The translations under genes were made by a program, and so were the position numbers. Below, piece by piece: positions 1-7,016 of a stretch of 11,208 bases of DNA (its first letter is position 1; each line of letters opens with the position of its first letter). The stretch spans positions 807 through 12,014 of the forward strand of contig JAHFJT010000017.1 of the NCBI GenBank assembly GCA_023245695.1, read 5' to 3'. A model generated the notes under the pieces. It was not told where the DNA came from and made no database searches. It worked only from the letters and a program-made list of their open reading frames with translations. The stretch is from Candidatus Peregrinibacteria bacterium (GTDB taxonomy: Bacteria > Patescibacteriota > Gracilibacteria > UBA1369 > UBA12463).

Positions 1-201
1 CCATCCGACCTTCGCGTGAGCATCCTCTCGATCAAAAGCCTCGTCCAGCGCATCATGTTCATCATTCTCGGGCCGATCTATGGCTGGATCACCAACGCCT
101 ACTCGCTCTCTAGCGCGATGATGGTGGCGAGCGGCATGTTGATTGTTTTTGGCGGCCTTATGCTTTTCAAAGCACGTCAAAGTGGCGCACTGAGTGTGTA
201 G
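1..201 (+). CDS. MFS transporter, C-terminal fragment
   Basis: The frame is open from the first base of the window and ends at TAG 199-201, giving 66 residues of a protein whose start lies to the left. The visible part begins PSDLRVSILSIKSLVQR, which resembles the loop before the last two helices of major facilitator superfamily transporters. Two hydrophobic segments follow: about residues 19-32 (IMFIILGPIYGWI) and about 39-57 (MMVASGMLIVFGGLMLF), then a short polar tail. Helices 11 and 12 of an MFS permease would look like this. The substrate cannot be judged from the tail. The gene converges on metK across a 216-base repeat-bearing gap. An ATG at base 52 is internal and is not the start. 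Confidence 0.72.
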   Translation, partial: PSDLRVSILSIKSLVQRIMFIILGPIYGWITNAYSLSSAMMVASGMLIVFGGLMLFKARQSGALSV

Positions 202-417
202 TGAGTGTGCCCCCACGCTTTCGAGCGGAAGGTAATGTATATCGATTCGCAATACATTCTCTCCACCAGGTGGCACCTCCAAAAAAGCCCAAAAACGATT
301 GTATATCGATCTGCACTACAGATGTATATCGATTCGATAGCGATTTGATATACAACGCTCTGAGGCACTTTTTCAACATACAAAACCCGGCGCACTTTGT
401 ATATCGATCCGCAAGCA
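202..417. repeat. Cluster of TGTATATC repeat units in the MFS/metK convergent gap
   Basis: This intergenic region holds five copies of a short unit with consensus TGTATATCRATYYGCAAGCA, all sharing TGTATATC. Copies read on + at 236-252, 300-315, 323-336 and 398-417. One reads on - at 341-354. The last copy ends at the base next to the metK stop codon. The inverted copy and the 300-315 copy can pair through TTGTATATC/GATATACAA, so part of the region may fold. The inverted copy extends to 373 and matches 6931-6963 at 31 of 33 bases on the opposite strand. Small ORFs cross the region on both strands, but they follow the repeats and I do not call them genes. Confidence 0.8.
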
Positions 418-1578
418 CTATAAACCCAAAGCCTTCTTCACCGCATCGACTCGATCCGTGCGCTCCCAAGTAAAATCAGCATCGTCGCGGCCAAAGTGTC
501 CATAGGCAGCCGTCGCCCGATAGATTGGCCGTCGTAAATCCAGCGCAGAAATAATCTCACCCGGTGACAAAGGAAACACCTCGCGCACCACGCCGGCGAG
601 TTCTTCATCATCGACCGACCCCGTTCCAAAGGTATCTACAAGGACGGAAACCGGTTCTGGGTAGCCGATAGCATACGCCACCTGAACCTCACACTTCGAG
701 GCCACACCAGCCGCAACTAAGTTCTTCGCAATGTATCGCGCCATGTACGCGCCGCTTCGATCCACCTTCGTCGGATCTTTTCCAGAGAAGCAGCCGCCAC
801 CGTGACGACCCATGCCTCCGTAGGTATCGACGATGATCTTTCGACCCGTCAGACCGCAGTCGCCCGGAGGACCACCGATGATAAATCGACCCGTTGGATT
901 GATATGAAAAACCGTTCGCTCATCCATAAACTCGCCGCATACCGGCCGGATCACGTGCTCCATCATGTCACGCACAATCTGTTCCTGAGATACATCTTCA
1001 TCGTGCTGTGTCGAGAGAACCACGGTATCTACGCGCACGGGTTTGCCGTCCACATACTCCACCGAGACCTGCGCCTTACCGTCGGGTCGCAAGTATGTGA
1101 GCTCGCGAGACTTACGCACATAGCTGAGTCGCTTGGTAAGTTTGTGAGCAAGGACAATCGGAAGCGGCATGAGCTCAGCCGTTTCATTCGAAGCATACCC
1201 AAACATCATGCCCTGATCGCCAGCACCAATTTTTCCAGTAGCATTCGTCGACTCGTCGACACCAAGCGCAATATCCGCAGACTGCTCATTAATCGAGGTC
1301 AGTACGGCACACGCTTTATAATCAAATCCATAGGCCGCATTGTCGTATCCGATCTCCCGGATTACACCACGAACAATCGCCGGAATATCCACATAGGTCT
1401 TCGTTCGGATCTCTCCAGAAACCACCACGAGCCCGGTCGTCGCCATACACTCACACGCGACACGGCCCTGGGGATCGTCTTTCAAAATGGCATCGAGTAC
1501 CGCATCGCTAATCTGGTCACAGATTTTATCGGGGTGACCTTCGGTGACGGACTCGGACGTAAAAATGTGTCGGGACAT
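418..1578 (-). CDS. metK: S-adenosylmethionine synthetase (methionine adenosyltransferase)
   Basis: The enzyme makes S-adenosylmethionine from methionine and ATP, releasing phosphate and pyrophosphate; it is cytosolic and acts as an oligomer. The 386-residue length fits the family. Signature features are present: MSRHIFTSESVTEGHPDK at the N-terminus (GHPDK at 14-18, ATP/methionine site), GAGDQG at 118-123, and GGGCFSGKDPTK at 260-271 (phosphate-binding loop). The usual Ala of GGGAFSGKD is Cys here (residue 263). The frame stays open upstream to 1731, but the family starts at MSRHIF, so I place the start at 1578. The 51 extra codons would cross the promoter. No Shine-Dalgarno sequence precedes the start. 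The gene is divergent from the dsbA-like gene and ends in TAG beside the repeat cluster. Confidence 0.97.
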   Translation of the reverse strand: MSRHIFTSESVTEGHPDKICDQISDAVLDAILKDDPQGRVACECMATTGLVVVSGEIRTKTYVDIPAIVRGVIREIGYDNAAYGFDYKACAVLTSINEQSADIALGVDESTNATGKIGAGDQGMMFGYASNETAELMPLPIVLAHKLTKRLSYVRKSRELTYLRPDGKAQVSVEYVDGKPVRVDTVVLSTQHDEDVSQEQIVRDMMEHVIRPVCGEFMDERTVFHINPTGRFIIGGPPGDCGLTGRKIIVDTYGGMGRHGGGCFSGKDPTKVDRSGAYMARYIAKNLVAAGVASKCEVQVAYAIGYPEPVSVLVDTFGTGSVDDEELAGVVREVFPLSPGEIISALDLRRPIYRATAAYGHFGRDDADFTWERTDRVDAVKKALGL

Positions 1579-1623
1579 GGGAGAAAAGATCTGAAAAAGA
1601 GGATTTATCGCTACAGCGAGCCT

Positions 1624-1652
1624 AGTATACGAATGTGTATCACAAAAGTAAA
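1624..1652 (-). promoter_or_regulatory. Likely sigma-70 promoter of metK
   Basis: Read on the - strand, TTTACT (1652-1647) and TATACT (1629-1624) are separated by exactly 17 bases. The -10 box matches TATAAT at 5 of 6 positions and the -35 matches TTGACA at 4 of 6. Transcription would begin near 1617, giving a leader of about 40 bases with no Shine-Dalgarno motif and no visible SAM riboswitch. The box places the open frame upstream of 1578 outside the transcript, which supports the metK start chosen. Confidence 0.55.
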
Positions 1653-1693
1653 GTGAGAAATTGTCAAATAAGGCGAAAAGGGAGCAGGCTCCA

Positions 1694-1723
1694 TTGCGCA
1701 TTGAAGCTGAAGTAGGGTAAGAT
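1694..1723 (+). promoter_or_regulatory. Possible promoter of the dsbA-ccdA-ppcA run
   Basis: TTGCGC (1694-1699) and TAAGAT (1718-1723) are separated by 18 bases on the + strand, each matching 4 of 6 consensus positions. Transcription would then begin near 1730, past the first in-frame ATG (1722), which favours the ATG at 1755. A small GGAGC/GCTCC inverted repeat at 1681-1692 lies just upstream. The evidence is weak because the boxes are degenerate. Confidence 0.25.
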
Positions 1724-1754
1724 GCACCCAAGTATATTCCTCAATTTTTCACAC

Positions 1755-2513
1755 ATGGCTCAAAAAAAGAACGGATGGATGATCTCGACCTTTGTCTTGG
1801 CAGGTGTGATTATCGGAATAGGTGTCGGAATTGGTGTCTCCCAGCTTTCAGCACTCAAGAACATTCTCTCAAAAAATACTCAGGGCAATGTAGCTGCCGG
1901 CACGACAACTGCCGCAGCGACTGATCCAGGGCAAATTCCTGGCCTCAACGACGTGGTCATCGAGCCAGTCAGTGCGGGTGAGCATGTTCGTGGTGCCACG
2001 AATCCAAAAGTAACCTTTGTAGAGTACTCGGATCCCGAGTGTCCATTCTGCAAGAGATTCCATGAAGTCCTCAAGCAGCTCGTCACCGCATTCCCAAATG
2101 ATGTGCAATGGGTATACCGAAACTTCCCACTCGATATTCACCCAAAGTCTCCGCATGAAATTGTCGCCATGGAGTGCGCCGCAGAGATTGGTGGAAATGA
2201 GATTTTTTGGCAGTACCTCGATCGTCTCAACGTCATCACGCCAGCAAATAATGGCCTCGATCCAAAGGAGCTCGACAATATTGCTGCCTTCGTAAAACTC
2301 GACAAGAGCAAGTTCTCAGAGTGTTTGAAGTCTAACAAGTTTGACGCAAAAATTGCCGCACAAACCGAAGAAGCGATACAGAATGGAGGAGACGGTACGC
2401 CGTTCTCGATTGTGCTCGCTCCAAATGGTAAGCAGTACAAGCTCAAAGGAGCCGTCGACTATCAGCCACTTGCGAATGCGGTACAAAAGTTGCTCGCTGA
2501 AGGAAAGAAGTAG
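1755..2513 (+). CDS. Membrane-anchored DsbA-like thiol-disulfide oxidoreductase
   Basis: Predicted to act outside the cytoplasmic membrane, forming, breaking or rearranging disulfide bonds in exported proteins. The 252-residue product has a positive MAQKKNG start and one hydrophobic segment (about 8-29), which looks like an uncleaved anchor. A Ala/Thr-rich linker follows (about 41-60), then a thioredoxin-fold domain. CPFC at 96-99, within YSDPECPFCKRFHEVL, is the redox-active pair, and GTP at 214-216 supplies the usual cis-proline. RNFPLDIHP (122-130) is typical of the DsbA/BdbD group. An in-frame ATG at 1722 would add 11 residues; I prefer 1755 because it puts positive charge directly before the anchor. 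The ccdA-like gene follows after 33 bases. Whether it works as an oxidase, isomerase or reductase cannot be read from sequence. Confidence 0.9.
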   Translation: MAQKKNGWMISTFVLAGVIIGIGVGIGVSQLSALKNILSKNTQGNVAAGTTTAAATDPGQIPGLNDVVIEPVSAGEHVRGATNPKVTFVEYSDPECPFCKRFHEVLKQLVTAFPNDVQWVYRNFPLDIHPKSPHEIVAMECAAEIGGNEIFWQYLDRLNVITPANNGLDPKELDNIAAFVKLDKSKFSECLKSNKFDAKIAAQTEEAIQNGGDGTPFSIVLAPNGKQYKLKGAVDYQPLANAVQKLLAEGKK

Positions 2514-2546
2514 ACGAAGAAATCAGAATCTAATATATCACGCTGC

Positions 2547-3386
2547 ATGTTTATTGAACTGAGTTTTATAGCCGCATTTCTGGGAGGACTTCTGACCCTC
2601 CTCCCATCGTGTGGTCCCTTTATTTTGCCGGCATTTTTCGCCCTCGCTTTCAAAGAAAAAGACCGTCTCGTTCTTATGACGCTCGTCCTCTTCCTCGGAT
2701 TCCTGACGACATTTATCCCGCTGGGACTCGGGCTCACGGTCCTCATCCACTTCTTCGTTCACAACATCACCGTTATTCACGTCGTCTCAGGACTCTTTCT
2801 GATCGGACTCGGAATTATGGCATTTTTTGGCATACAGCTGCCATTCGCTCGCTACACCGGCCTTGTCCCAAAGAAGCATGATATCGTGAGTGTTTATCTC
2901 TTTGGCATGGTCTTTGGAATCGCTACCGGCTCATGTACCGCACCGACAATTGGCGCCGTCCTCACCGTCGTCATCGCGCAAGGTGTCGGCTTTCACTCGA
3001 TTTTGCTCCTCGCGACCTTTGGCCTCGGTATGATTCTTCCTCTCATTATCCTCGCGATCTTTTTCGACCGCATTCCCGAAAAGAAAAAACAGTGGTTCTT
3101 CAAAAAAATCTTCACCTTTAAACTCTTTGGTAAAAAACAGAGGATTCCACTCGCCAATATGCTCTCGGCGCTCCTCTTTATTCTCATGGGTGTGACGTTT
3201 CTCTTTACGCGCATTCAGAACGCGATCGCCAGATTTCTTGATATGACCGGAACCGGCGATACACTCATCAATCTCTACCAGAAAGGACTCTCGCTCACAG
3301 CCCATATTACACCCCTCGGACAACTTGTATTTTTTACGGTACTCGTCATACTAATCGGGGCCTTTATTATCAAAAGAAAATCATAA
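2547..3386 (+). CDS. CcdA/DsbD-type membrane thiol-disulfide carrier
   Basis: Proteins of the CcdA/DsbD transmembrane family carry reducing equivalents from cytoplasmic thioredoxin across the membrane to extracytoplasmic thiol proteins. The 279-residue product is very hydrophobic, with about seven likely helices near 5-20, 40-64, 76-98, 112-145, 149-173, 203-221 and 255-275. The two family cysteines are present: Cys22 in LLPSCGPFILPAF and Cys130 in GSCTAPTIGAVL. A Lys-rich loop (about 177-200) probably faces the cytoplasm. Many CcdA proteins have about six helices; the C-terminal part here (about 225-279) looks like an added segment with one more helix. The dsbA-like gene ends 33 bases upstream, suggesting a redox pair. 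The stop codon overlaps the PEP carboxylase start by one base. I see no cytochrome c maturation genes, so a general thiol role is more likely. Confidence 0.88.
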   Translation: MFIELSFIAAFLGGLLTLLPSCGPFILPAFFALAFKEKDRLVLMTLVLFLGFLTTFIPLGLGLTVLIHFFVHNITVIHVVSGLFLIGLGIMAFFGIQLPFARYTGLVPKKHDIVSVYLFGMVFGIATGSCTAPTIGAVLTVVIAQGVGFHSILLLATFGLGMILPLIILAIFFDRIPEKKKQWFFKKIFTFKLFGKKQRIPLANMLSALLFILMGVTFLFTRIQNAIARFLDMTGTGDTLINLYQKGLSLTAHITPLGQLVFFTVLVILIGAFIIKRKS

Positions 3387-4894
3387 TGCAGAAGATTCCA
3401 TCCACCATGTCGACGCAGCATCCAGACAATGCAAATCCTGCATACTGGTGTAACAAAAGTTTCATATCCACGACCGACGAGATTGAAGAAGCCTACATCG
3501 CCTTCAGCGAACTAGGCTGTGATGAGTACATGTGGGACTGGGAAGGAAAGTTCGTCGACGAGGCCGTCATCGACAAGCTCTACCGTCGGTACACTGACTA
3601 CTTCGCGAAGCACCCACTCGGCAAAGATAAATTCCTCACCTACCGTGTTCCAAATATTTGGGAAGAGCGAGGTTATCGGCTGGCACGAGCCTTTATCAAT
3701 ATCATCACGTCCGCCGATCTCGCCTTTGAAATGGGGAATAAAAATCCGCCAATCATAGAAGTCATTCTCCCAATGACGAAGTCCGCCGATCAGATCATGC
3801 ACACCGAAACCACCTTCCGAAAAGTCGCCAAACTCAAGGCGGAGATTTTTGAAAATGACGCCACAAAGGGATTTGATCGTATCGATGTGATTCCACTCAT
3901 CGAACAGGTCGAAGATCTCACCCGTGCCGACAAGATCATCGAGGACTACCTCAAAATGTACAAAAAAGCCTACGGCGCATATCCAAAGTACATGCGCCCT
4001 TTCATCGCACGCTCCGATCCCGCGCTGAATGCAGGGCTCGTTCCTGCGGTTCTGGCGAGCAAAGCCGCCATCTCCCACTACTACAAACTCGCCAAAAAAT
4101 ACGGCGTACCAATGTATCCGATTATTGGAACCGGCTCGCTCCCATTTCGTGGCGCCATCAATCCAGAGAATATTCAGGAGGCGATCAAGGAATACGCCGG
4201 CATTCGCACGATCACGCTCCAGTCTGCATTCAAGTATGATTACCCACAGGAAAGCGTGATGAAGGCGATCAAGTACATCGACAAAACCCTTCCAAAACTC
4301 AAGCCAATCTCGCTCTCCGATAAGGAAATTGACGAGATCGAGAAGATCAACACTATCTTCGCAAAACCATACAAGGCCAGCATCGAAACCCTCGCACCGT
4401 TGATCAATAAAATGGCAAAGAATATCCCAGCCCGCCGTGAACGCATGCAGCACATCGGTCTCTTCGGCTACTCACGAGGTATGGGAAAAGTGTCGCTTCC
4501 ACGGGCCATTACCTTTACCGGTGCTTTGTACTCCCTCGGCGTTCCACCAGAACTTATCGGAACCGGCCGCGCGCTCAGACAAGCGCAAAAGCTTGGCTAC
4601 CTCCCAACGATCAAGCGCCTCTACGTGAATCTCGAACGCGACCTTCAGCACGCCGGAAAGTACCTCAACCGCGAAAACCTCGCCCTCCTCGCCACACAGT
4701 ATCCAGAGTTCAAAAACATCGCCAAAGACATCACGGAAATCGAGGCGATTCTCGGCATCAAACTCGGCCCCTTCAAAGATCACCACTTCATCCACCGCAA
4801 CATCGTCTCCACCATCTACTACAAGATGAATCTTGGTGATGACATCTCCGGCGACATCATCGAAGCGGCAAAAGTCCGAAAAAGTATTGGCTAA
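3386..4894 (+). CDS. ppcA: Phosphoenolpyruvate carboxylase, archaeal type
   Basis: Converts phosphoenolpyruvate and bicarbonate to oxaloacetate and phosphate, an anaplerotic step. At 502 residues it fits the short archaeal-type (PpcA) family, not the bacterial type of about 900. Visible family motifs are MSTQHPDNA at 8-16, EVILPMT at 125-131, SDPALNAGLVPAVLASKAA (210-228), GTGSLPFRGAINPENI (248-263) and, near the C-terminal end, PPELIGTGRAL (387-397). The start is the ATG at 3386, one base inside the ccdA stop (TAATG), which implies translational coupling; a later ATG (residue 8) directly begins the STQHPDN motif and is a possible alternative. The aminotransferase downstream could use its product. 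No strong terminator follows. Confidence 0.95.
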   Translation: MQKIPSTMSTQHPDNANPAYWCNKSFISTTDEIEEAYIAFSELGCDEYMWDWEGKFVDEAVIDKLYRRYTDYFAKHPLGKDKFLTYRVPNIWEERGYRLARAFINIITSADLAFEMGNKNPPIIEVILPMTKSADQIMHTETTFRKVAKLKAEIFENDATKGFDRIDVIPLIEQVEDLTRADKIIEDYLKMYKKAYGAYPKYMRPFIARSDPALNAGLVPAVLASKAAISHYYKLAKKYGVPMYPIIGTGSLPFRGAINPENIQEAIKEYAGIRTITLQSAFKYDYPQESVMKAIKYIDKTLPKLKPISLSDKEIDEIEKINTIFAKPYKASIETLAPLINKMAKNIPARRERMQHIGLFGYSRGMGKVSLPRAITFTGALYSLGVPPELIGTGRALRQAQKLGYLPTIKRLYVNLERDLQHAGKYLNRENLALLATQYPEFKNIAKDITEIEAILGIKLGPFKDHHFIHRNIVSTIYYKMNLGDDISGDIIEAAKVRKSIG

Positions 4895-5001
4895 TTTTTG
4901 TAAAAAAAACATTACAGAATCCTAACAAAATTCTGACAGATAAATGGCTATAGAAAGCCAATATAATTGATAATGAGAGGGTTTCATGATAGTATCCCAG
5001 A
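4895..5001 (+). other. AT-rich intergenic stretch with small hairpins and a TATAAT box
   Basis: Two short inverted repeats occur after the PEP carboxylase gene: CAGAAT/ATTCTG at 4915-4920 and 4930-4935, and TGGCT/AGCCA at 4945-4949 and 4956-4960. ATTGGCT at the end of the gene (4886-4892) could also pair with AGCCAAT (4956-4962). None is followed by a clear T run, so I do not call a terminator. TATAAT at 4962-4967 lies 34 bases before the next ATG and could be a -10 box, but no -35 box stands at the usual distance; CTGACA at 4933-4938 is 23 bases away. Confidence 0.35.
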
Positions 5002-5412
5002 ATGCAATATTATCAAACAAAAGCAGGAAAGATTCCGGGTACAGATTTCCGTGAAGTAAATGGAAAAGCTATGGAAATTTTTGATGTGATCAAAAATAGA
5101 TCAAAACGAAAACCTCATATTCGCTCTGCGTACTTTAGGAAGCAGAAAGTATTTCTCGACTTCTTCTGGAATCATATACACACAAATAAAAATCCTAGAG
5201 ATAGATTAAGGCGTTTAAAGTACTTTGAGGCTGCTCTGGAGCTTATTCGCGAAAGTAGGTTGAGTCCAGAATCAAAAGAGAACCCAAATAAATCTGGCGA
5301 AATACTGCATCGTTTTGCCGGAAAAACGAAAGAAGGTGATGTATTTATGGTTCAGATTAAAGAATTTAAGAAAAATAGCCAAAAATATTTTATCTCGGTT
5401 TTTCCAATATAA
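5002..5412 (+). CDS. Unrecognised basic 136-residue protein, CPR-type, possibly nuclease/toxin-like
   Basis: I cannot assign a function. The protein is rich in Lys and Arg and has no signal peptide or membrane segment, so it is probably cytoplasmic and may bind nucleic acid. It has a variable N-terminal part (1-35), a segment RKPHIRSAYFRKQKVFLDFF at 36-55, a charged helical part (about 62-85) and a C-terminal ILHRFAGKTKEGDVFMVQIKE (101-121) followed by KYFISVFP. From memory, similar C-terminal segments recur in hypothetical proteins of CPR genomes. The strand pattern with a HRF.G.T..G..F.VQIKE core recalls small RelE/barnase-like nuclease folds, but this is a guess. The gene is more AT-rich than its neighbours, uses more A/T-ending codons and sits alone between ppcA and the aminotransferase. 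No partner antitoxin gene is visible. The start is the only ATG that fits well; no Shine-Dalgarno sequence is seen close to it. Confidence 0.75.
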   Translation: MQYYQTKAGKIPGTDFREVNGKAMEIFDVIKNRSKRKPHIRSAYFRKQKVFLDFFWNHIHTNKNPRDRLRRLKYFEAALELIRESRLSPESKENPNKSGEILHRFAGKTKEGDVFMVQIKEFKKNSQKYFISVFPI

Positions 5413-5417
5413 AAACA

Positions 5418-5465
5418 AAAGACCTTCCGCAAGTGTGGTGTATAAACCCCGGGCCGAAGATCTTT
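5418..5465 (+). other. Long inverted repeat after the 136-residue gene
   Basis: AAAGACCTTC (5418-5427) pairs with GAAGATCTTT (5456-5465) with one mismatch, enclosing a 28-base loop. It begins five bases after the stop codon at 5412. It could end or stabilise the upstream transcript, but only a short TTTG follows, so it is not a standard intrinsic terminator. The rest of 5413-5576 is AT-rich and I see no clear promoter for the aminotransferase in it. Confidence 0.3.
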
Positions 5466-5576
5466 GTAACTACATTATATCAAATTCTAGCCCCTCGAAC
5501 AACGAAATTTCAAAGCTATTTTTATAGCATTGTCGCCATTTTTTTGTTAATCTCAGACCAACTAATCCCTACCCCC

Positions 5577-6902
5577 ATGCGCACAAAACTCACCAACCCA
5601 AAAACCCATCTTCTCCGCTACGGTATCCGCGAAATTGTGGAGACGATGCAGAAGCTCAAGGAGTTCGATCCGTCCACGAACTTCGTCATGGAGAATATTG
5701 GCGATCCGATCATGAAGAGTTGGCTTGTGCCGAAATTTCTCAAAGATATCATTATCGAAGAGGTAAATAAGCCGGGTGACGCGGTCTTTGGATACTCGCA
5801 CTCCCGCGGTCTCATCGAAACTCGCAAGTGGGTCGTGGAGTACGCCAAGCGCTTCTCCCCGAAGTCTGAGGTCAATTACGAAGATGTCCTCTTCACCAAC
5901 GGCCTCGGAGCCTCTATTTCGGCCTTCTACCAGATGCTTCCCGAGGGCGCACGTATCATTCAACCAACCCCATCCTACCCAACACACACCTCGTTTGAGT
6001 CCTTTACGGCGAACGCCGAGCCGATTCTCTATAAGCTCGATCCCGACAATAACTGGCAGCCCGATATGGCCGATCTCGAAGCGCAAATCGTTGCTCATCC
6101 TGACGTCGCCGCGATTCTCATCATCAATCCCAACAATCCAACCGGTGCGATCTACTCAAAAGAAACGCTCGAAAAAATGGTAGAGCTCGCAGAAACCTAC
6201 AAACTTTTCCTCATCTCCGACGAAGTCTACTTTCGTATGGTCTTCAATGGCGCCGTATTCACCCAGATCACCGACATCGCACACAATCGTGTGCCGCTCG
6301 TCATCATGCGTGGTCTTTCCAAAGATATTCCATGGCCAGGTGGCCGCTGCGGCTGGATGGAGTTTCACAACGCCGACCTCGACCCCGAGTTCCGATCCTT
6401 CGTCGAAGGCGTCAAAAAGCGCATCCTCCTGGAGATTTGTGCGGGTACCCTTCCTCAGAAAATTCTCCCAGCGCTCTACCAGCATCCAGACTTTGAGGCG
6501 TGGAACAAACAATATAATAGCGAGCTCGAAAAGTTCGCCAACAATATTTACGACGTACTCAAAAATACCAAAGGCCTCAAGGTAAACAAAATCTATGGCG
6601 CCTTCTACATGATGCCCCTCTTTGAGAAGGGCGTTCTCAACCAAAAACAGTCTCTTCCGATTGCCAACGACGCCGCTCGAGCCTACATCGAGTCCGAGGT
6701 GAACAAACCTGGCTTCCCGCTCGATAAGCGCTTCTGCTATTACTTATTAGCTGCCATCGGAATCTGCGTCGTACCAGCCTCGGGCTTTTTCTCGCCATAC
6801 GAGGGCTTCCGTCTTACCACCCTCGACCGTGACGAAACCCGCGCCCGCGACACCTATGCCCGACTCTCAGCCGCCGTGGAACAGTACATTGCCTCGGCCT
6901 AA
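5577..6902 (+). CDS. PLP-dependent aminotransferase, fold type I (class I/II)
   Basis: Transfers an amino group between an amino acid and a 2-oxo acid using pyridoxal phosphate; cytosolic. The 441-residue product has the class I/II signatures: FGYSHSRGLIETRKWV (71-86, substrate region), TNGLGAS (107-113), NPNNPTG at 184-190, SDEVYF at 214-219 (Asp215 to the PLP ring nitrogen, Tyr218), the PLP lysine Lys249 in GLSKDIPWPGGRCGW, and Arg412 in GFRLTTL for the substrate carboxylate. The frame is open back to 5433, but the first 48 codons come from AT-rich DNA and add an unlike-family hydrophobic stretch, so I start at 5577. Aspartate or alanine aminotransferase are plausible. Aspartate would fit the PEP carboxylase 0.7 kb upstream, which makes oxaloacetate. 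Specificity cannot be read with confidence. Confidence 0.92.
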   Translation: MRTKLTNPKTHLLRYGIREIVETMQKLKEFDPSTNFVMENIGDPIMKSWLVPKFLKDIIIEEVNKPGDAVFGYSHSRGLIETRKWVVEYAKRFSPKSEVNYEDVLFTNGLGASISAFYQMLPEGARIIQPTPSYPTHTSFESFTANAEPILYKLDPDNNWQPDMADLEAQIVAHPDVAAILIINPNNPTGAIYSKETLEKMVELAETYKLFLISDEVYFRMVFNGAVFTQITDIAHNRVPLVIMRGLSKDIPWPGGRCGWMEFHNADLDPEFRSFVEGVKKRILLEICAGTLPQKILPALYQHPDFEAWNKQYNSELEKFANNIYDVLKNTKGLKVNKIYGAFYMMPLFEKGVLNQKQSLPIANDAARAYIESEVNKPGFPLDKRFCYYLLAAIGICVVPASGFFSPYEGFRLTTLDRDETRARDTYARLSAAVEQYIASA

Positions 6903-6930
6903 ATCAATCGATGCAGAGCATGGGGGTCTC

Positions 6931-6969
6931 AAAAAGTGCCTCAGAGTGTTGTATATCAAATTGCAAGCA
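6931..6969 (+). repeat. Dispersed copy of the TGTATATC repeat, inverted relative to 341-373
   Basis: 6931-6963 matches the reverse complement of 341-373 at 31 of 33 bases: 16 identical bases, one C/T difference, 14 identical, one more C/T difference, then a match. The following bases to 6969 fit the TGTATATCRATYYGCAAGCA unit that ends beside metK. It lies between the aminotransferase stop and the znuA promoter. A frame can be read through both copies, but they sit in unrelated contexts without gene-like starts, so I regard the element as non-coding. Confidence 0.78.
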
Positions 6970-6984
6970 TCCCAAAAATCTACC

Positions 6985-7014
6985 TTTACAAACGCAACAC
7001 TATTGCATTACAAT
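6985..7014 (+). promoter_or_regulatory. Promoter of the znuACB operon
   Basis: TTTACA (6985-6990) and TACAAT (7009-7014) are separated by 18 bases. Each matches its sigma-70 consensus box at 5 of 6 positions. Transcription would start near 7021, leaving a leader of about 23 bases before the znuA ATG at 7044. The -10 box lies inside the palindrome at 7000-7016. Confidence 0.6.
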
Positions 7015-7016
7015 AG
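7000..7016. promoter_or_regulatory. Palindromic operator, candidate zinc-regulator (Zur-like) site
   Basis: CTATTG and CAATAG form a perfect inverted repeat with a five-base spacer (CTATTGCATTACAATAG) that covers the znuA -10 box. A dimeric repressor here would block RNA polymerase, as Zur does at zinc-uptake genes under zinc-replete conditions. The exact sequence does not match a Zur box that I know, so the regulator is inferred from position and operon function. A second inverted pair, TGCATTA (7004-7010) and TAATGCA (7029-7035), could form a hairpin or extend the site into the leader. Confidence 0.45.

Noticed and set aside
204..219. AGTGTG/CACGCT hairpin after the MFS stop
   Set aside because: Contains a G-U pair and is not followed by a T run, so it is not supported as a terminator.
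167..473. Overlapping small frames on both strands in the MFS/metK gap
   Set aside because: They run through the TGTATATC repeats and repeat short peptide strings such as NRYT because of them; no family resemblance and they overlap the ends of two real genes.
802..1656. 284-codon frame on the + strand
   Set aside because: Lies antisense to the motif-complete metK gene; composition follows from metK codon use and no recognisable domain is seen.
1579..1731. N-terminal extension of metK to an upstream ATG
   Set aside because: It would cross the promoter boxes and add 51 residues absent from the family, which begins at MSRHIF.
3512..4453. 313-codon frame on the - strand
   Set aside because: Antisense to the PEP carboxylase gene, which has all its family motifs; the reverse product is rich in Phe/Val/Gly/Asp as expected for a shadow frame.
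5433..5576. N-terminal extension of the aminotransferase
   Set aside because: The 48 added codons come from AT-rich intergenic DNA and add a hydrophobic stretch unlike the family.
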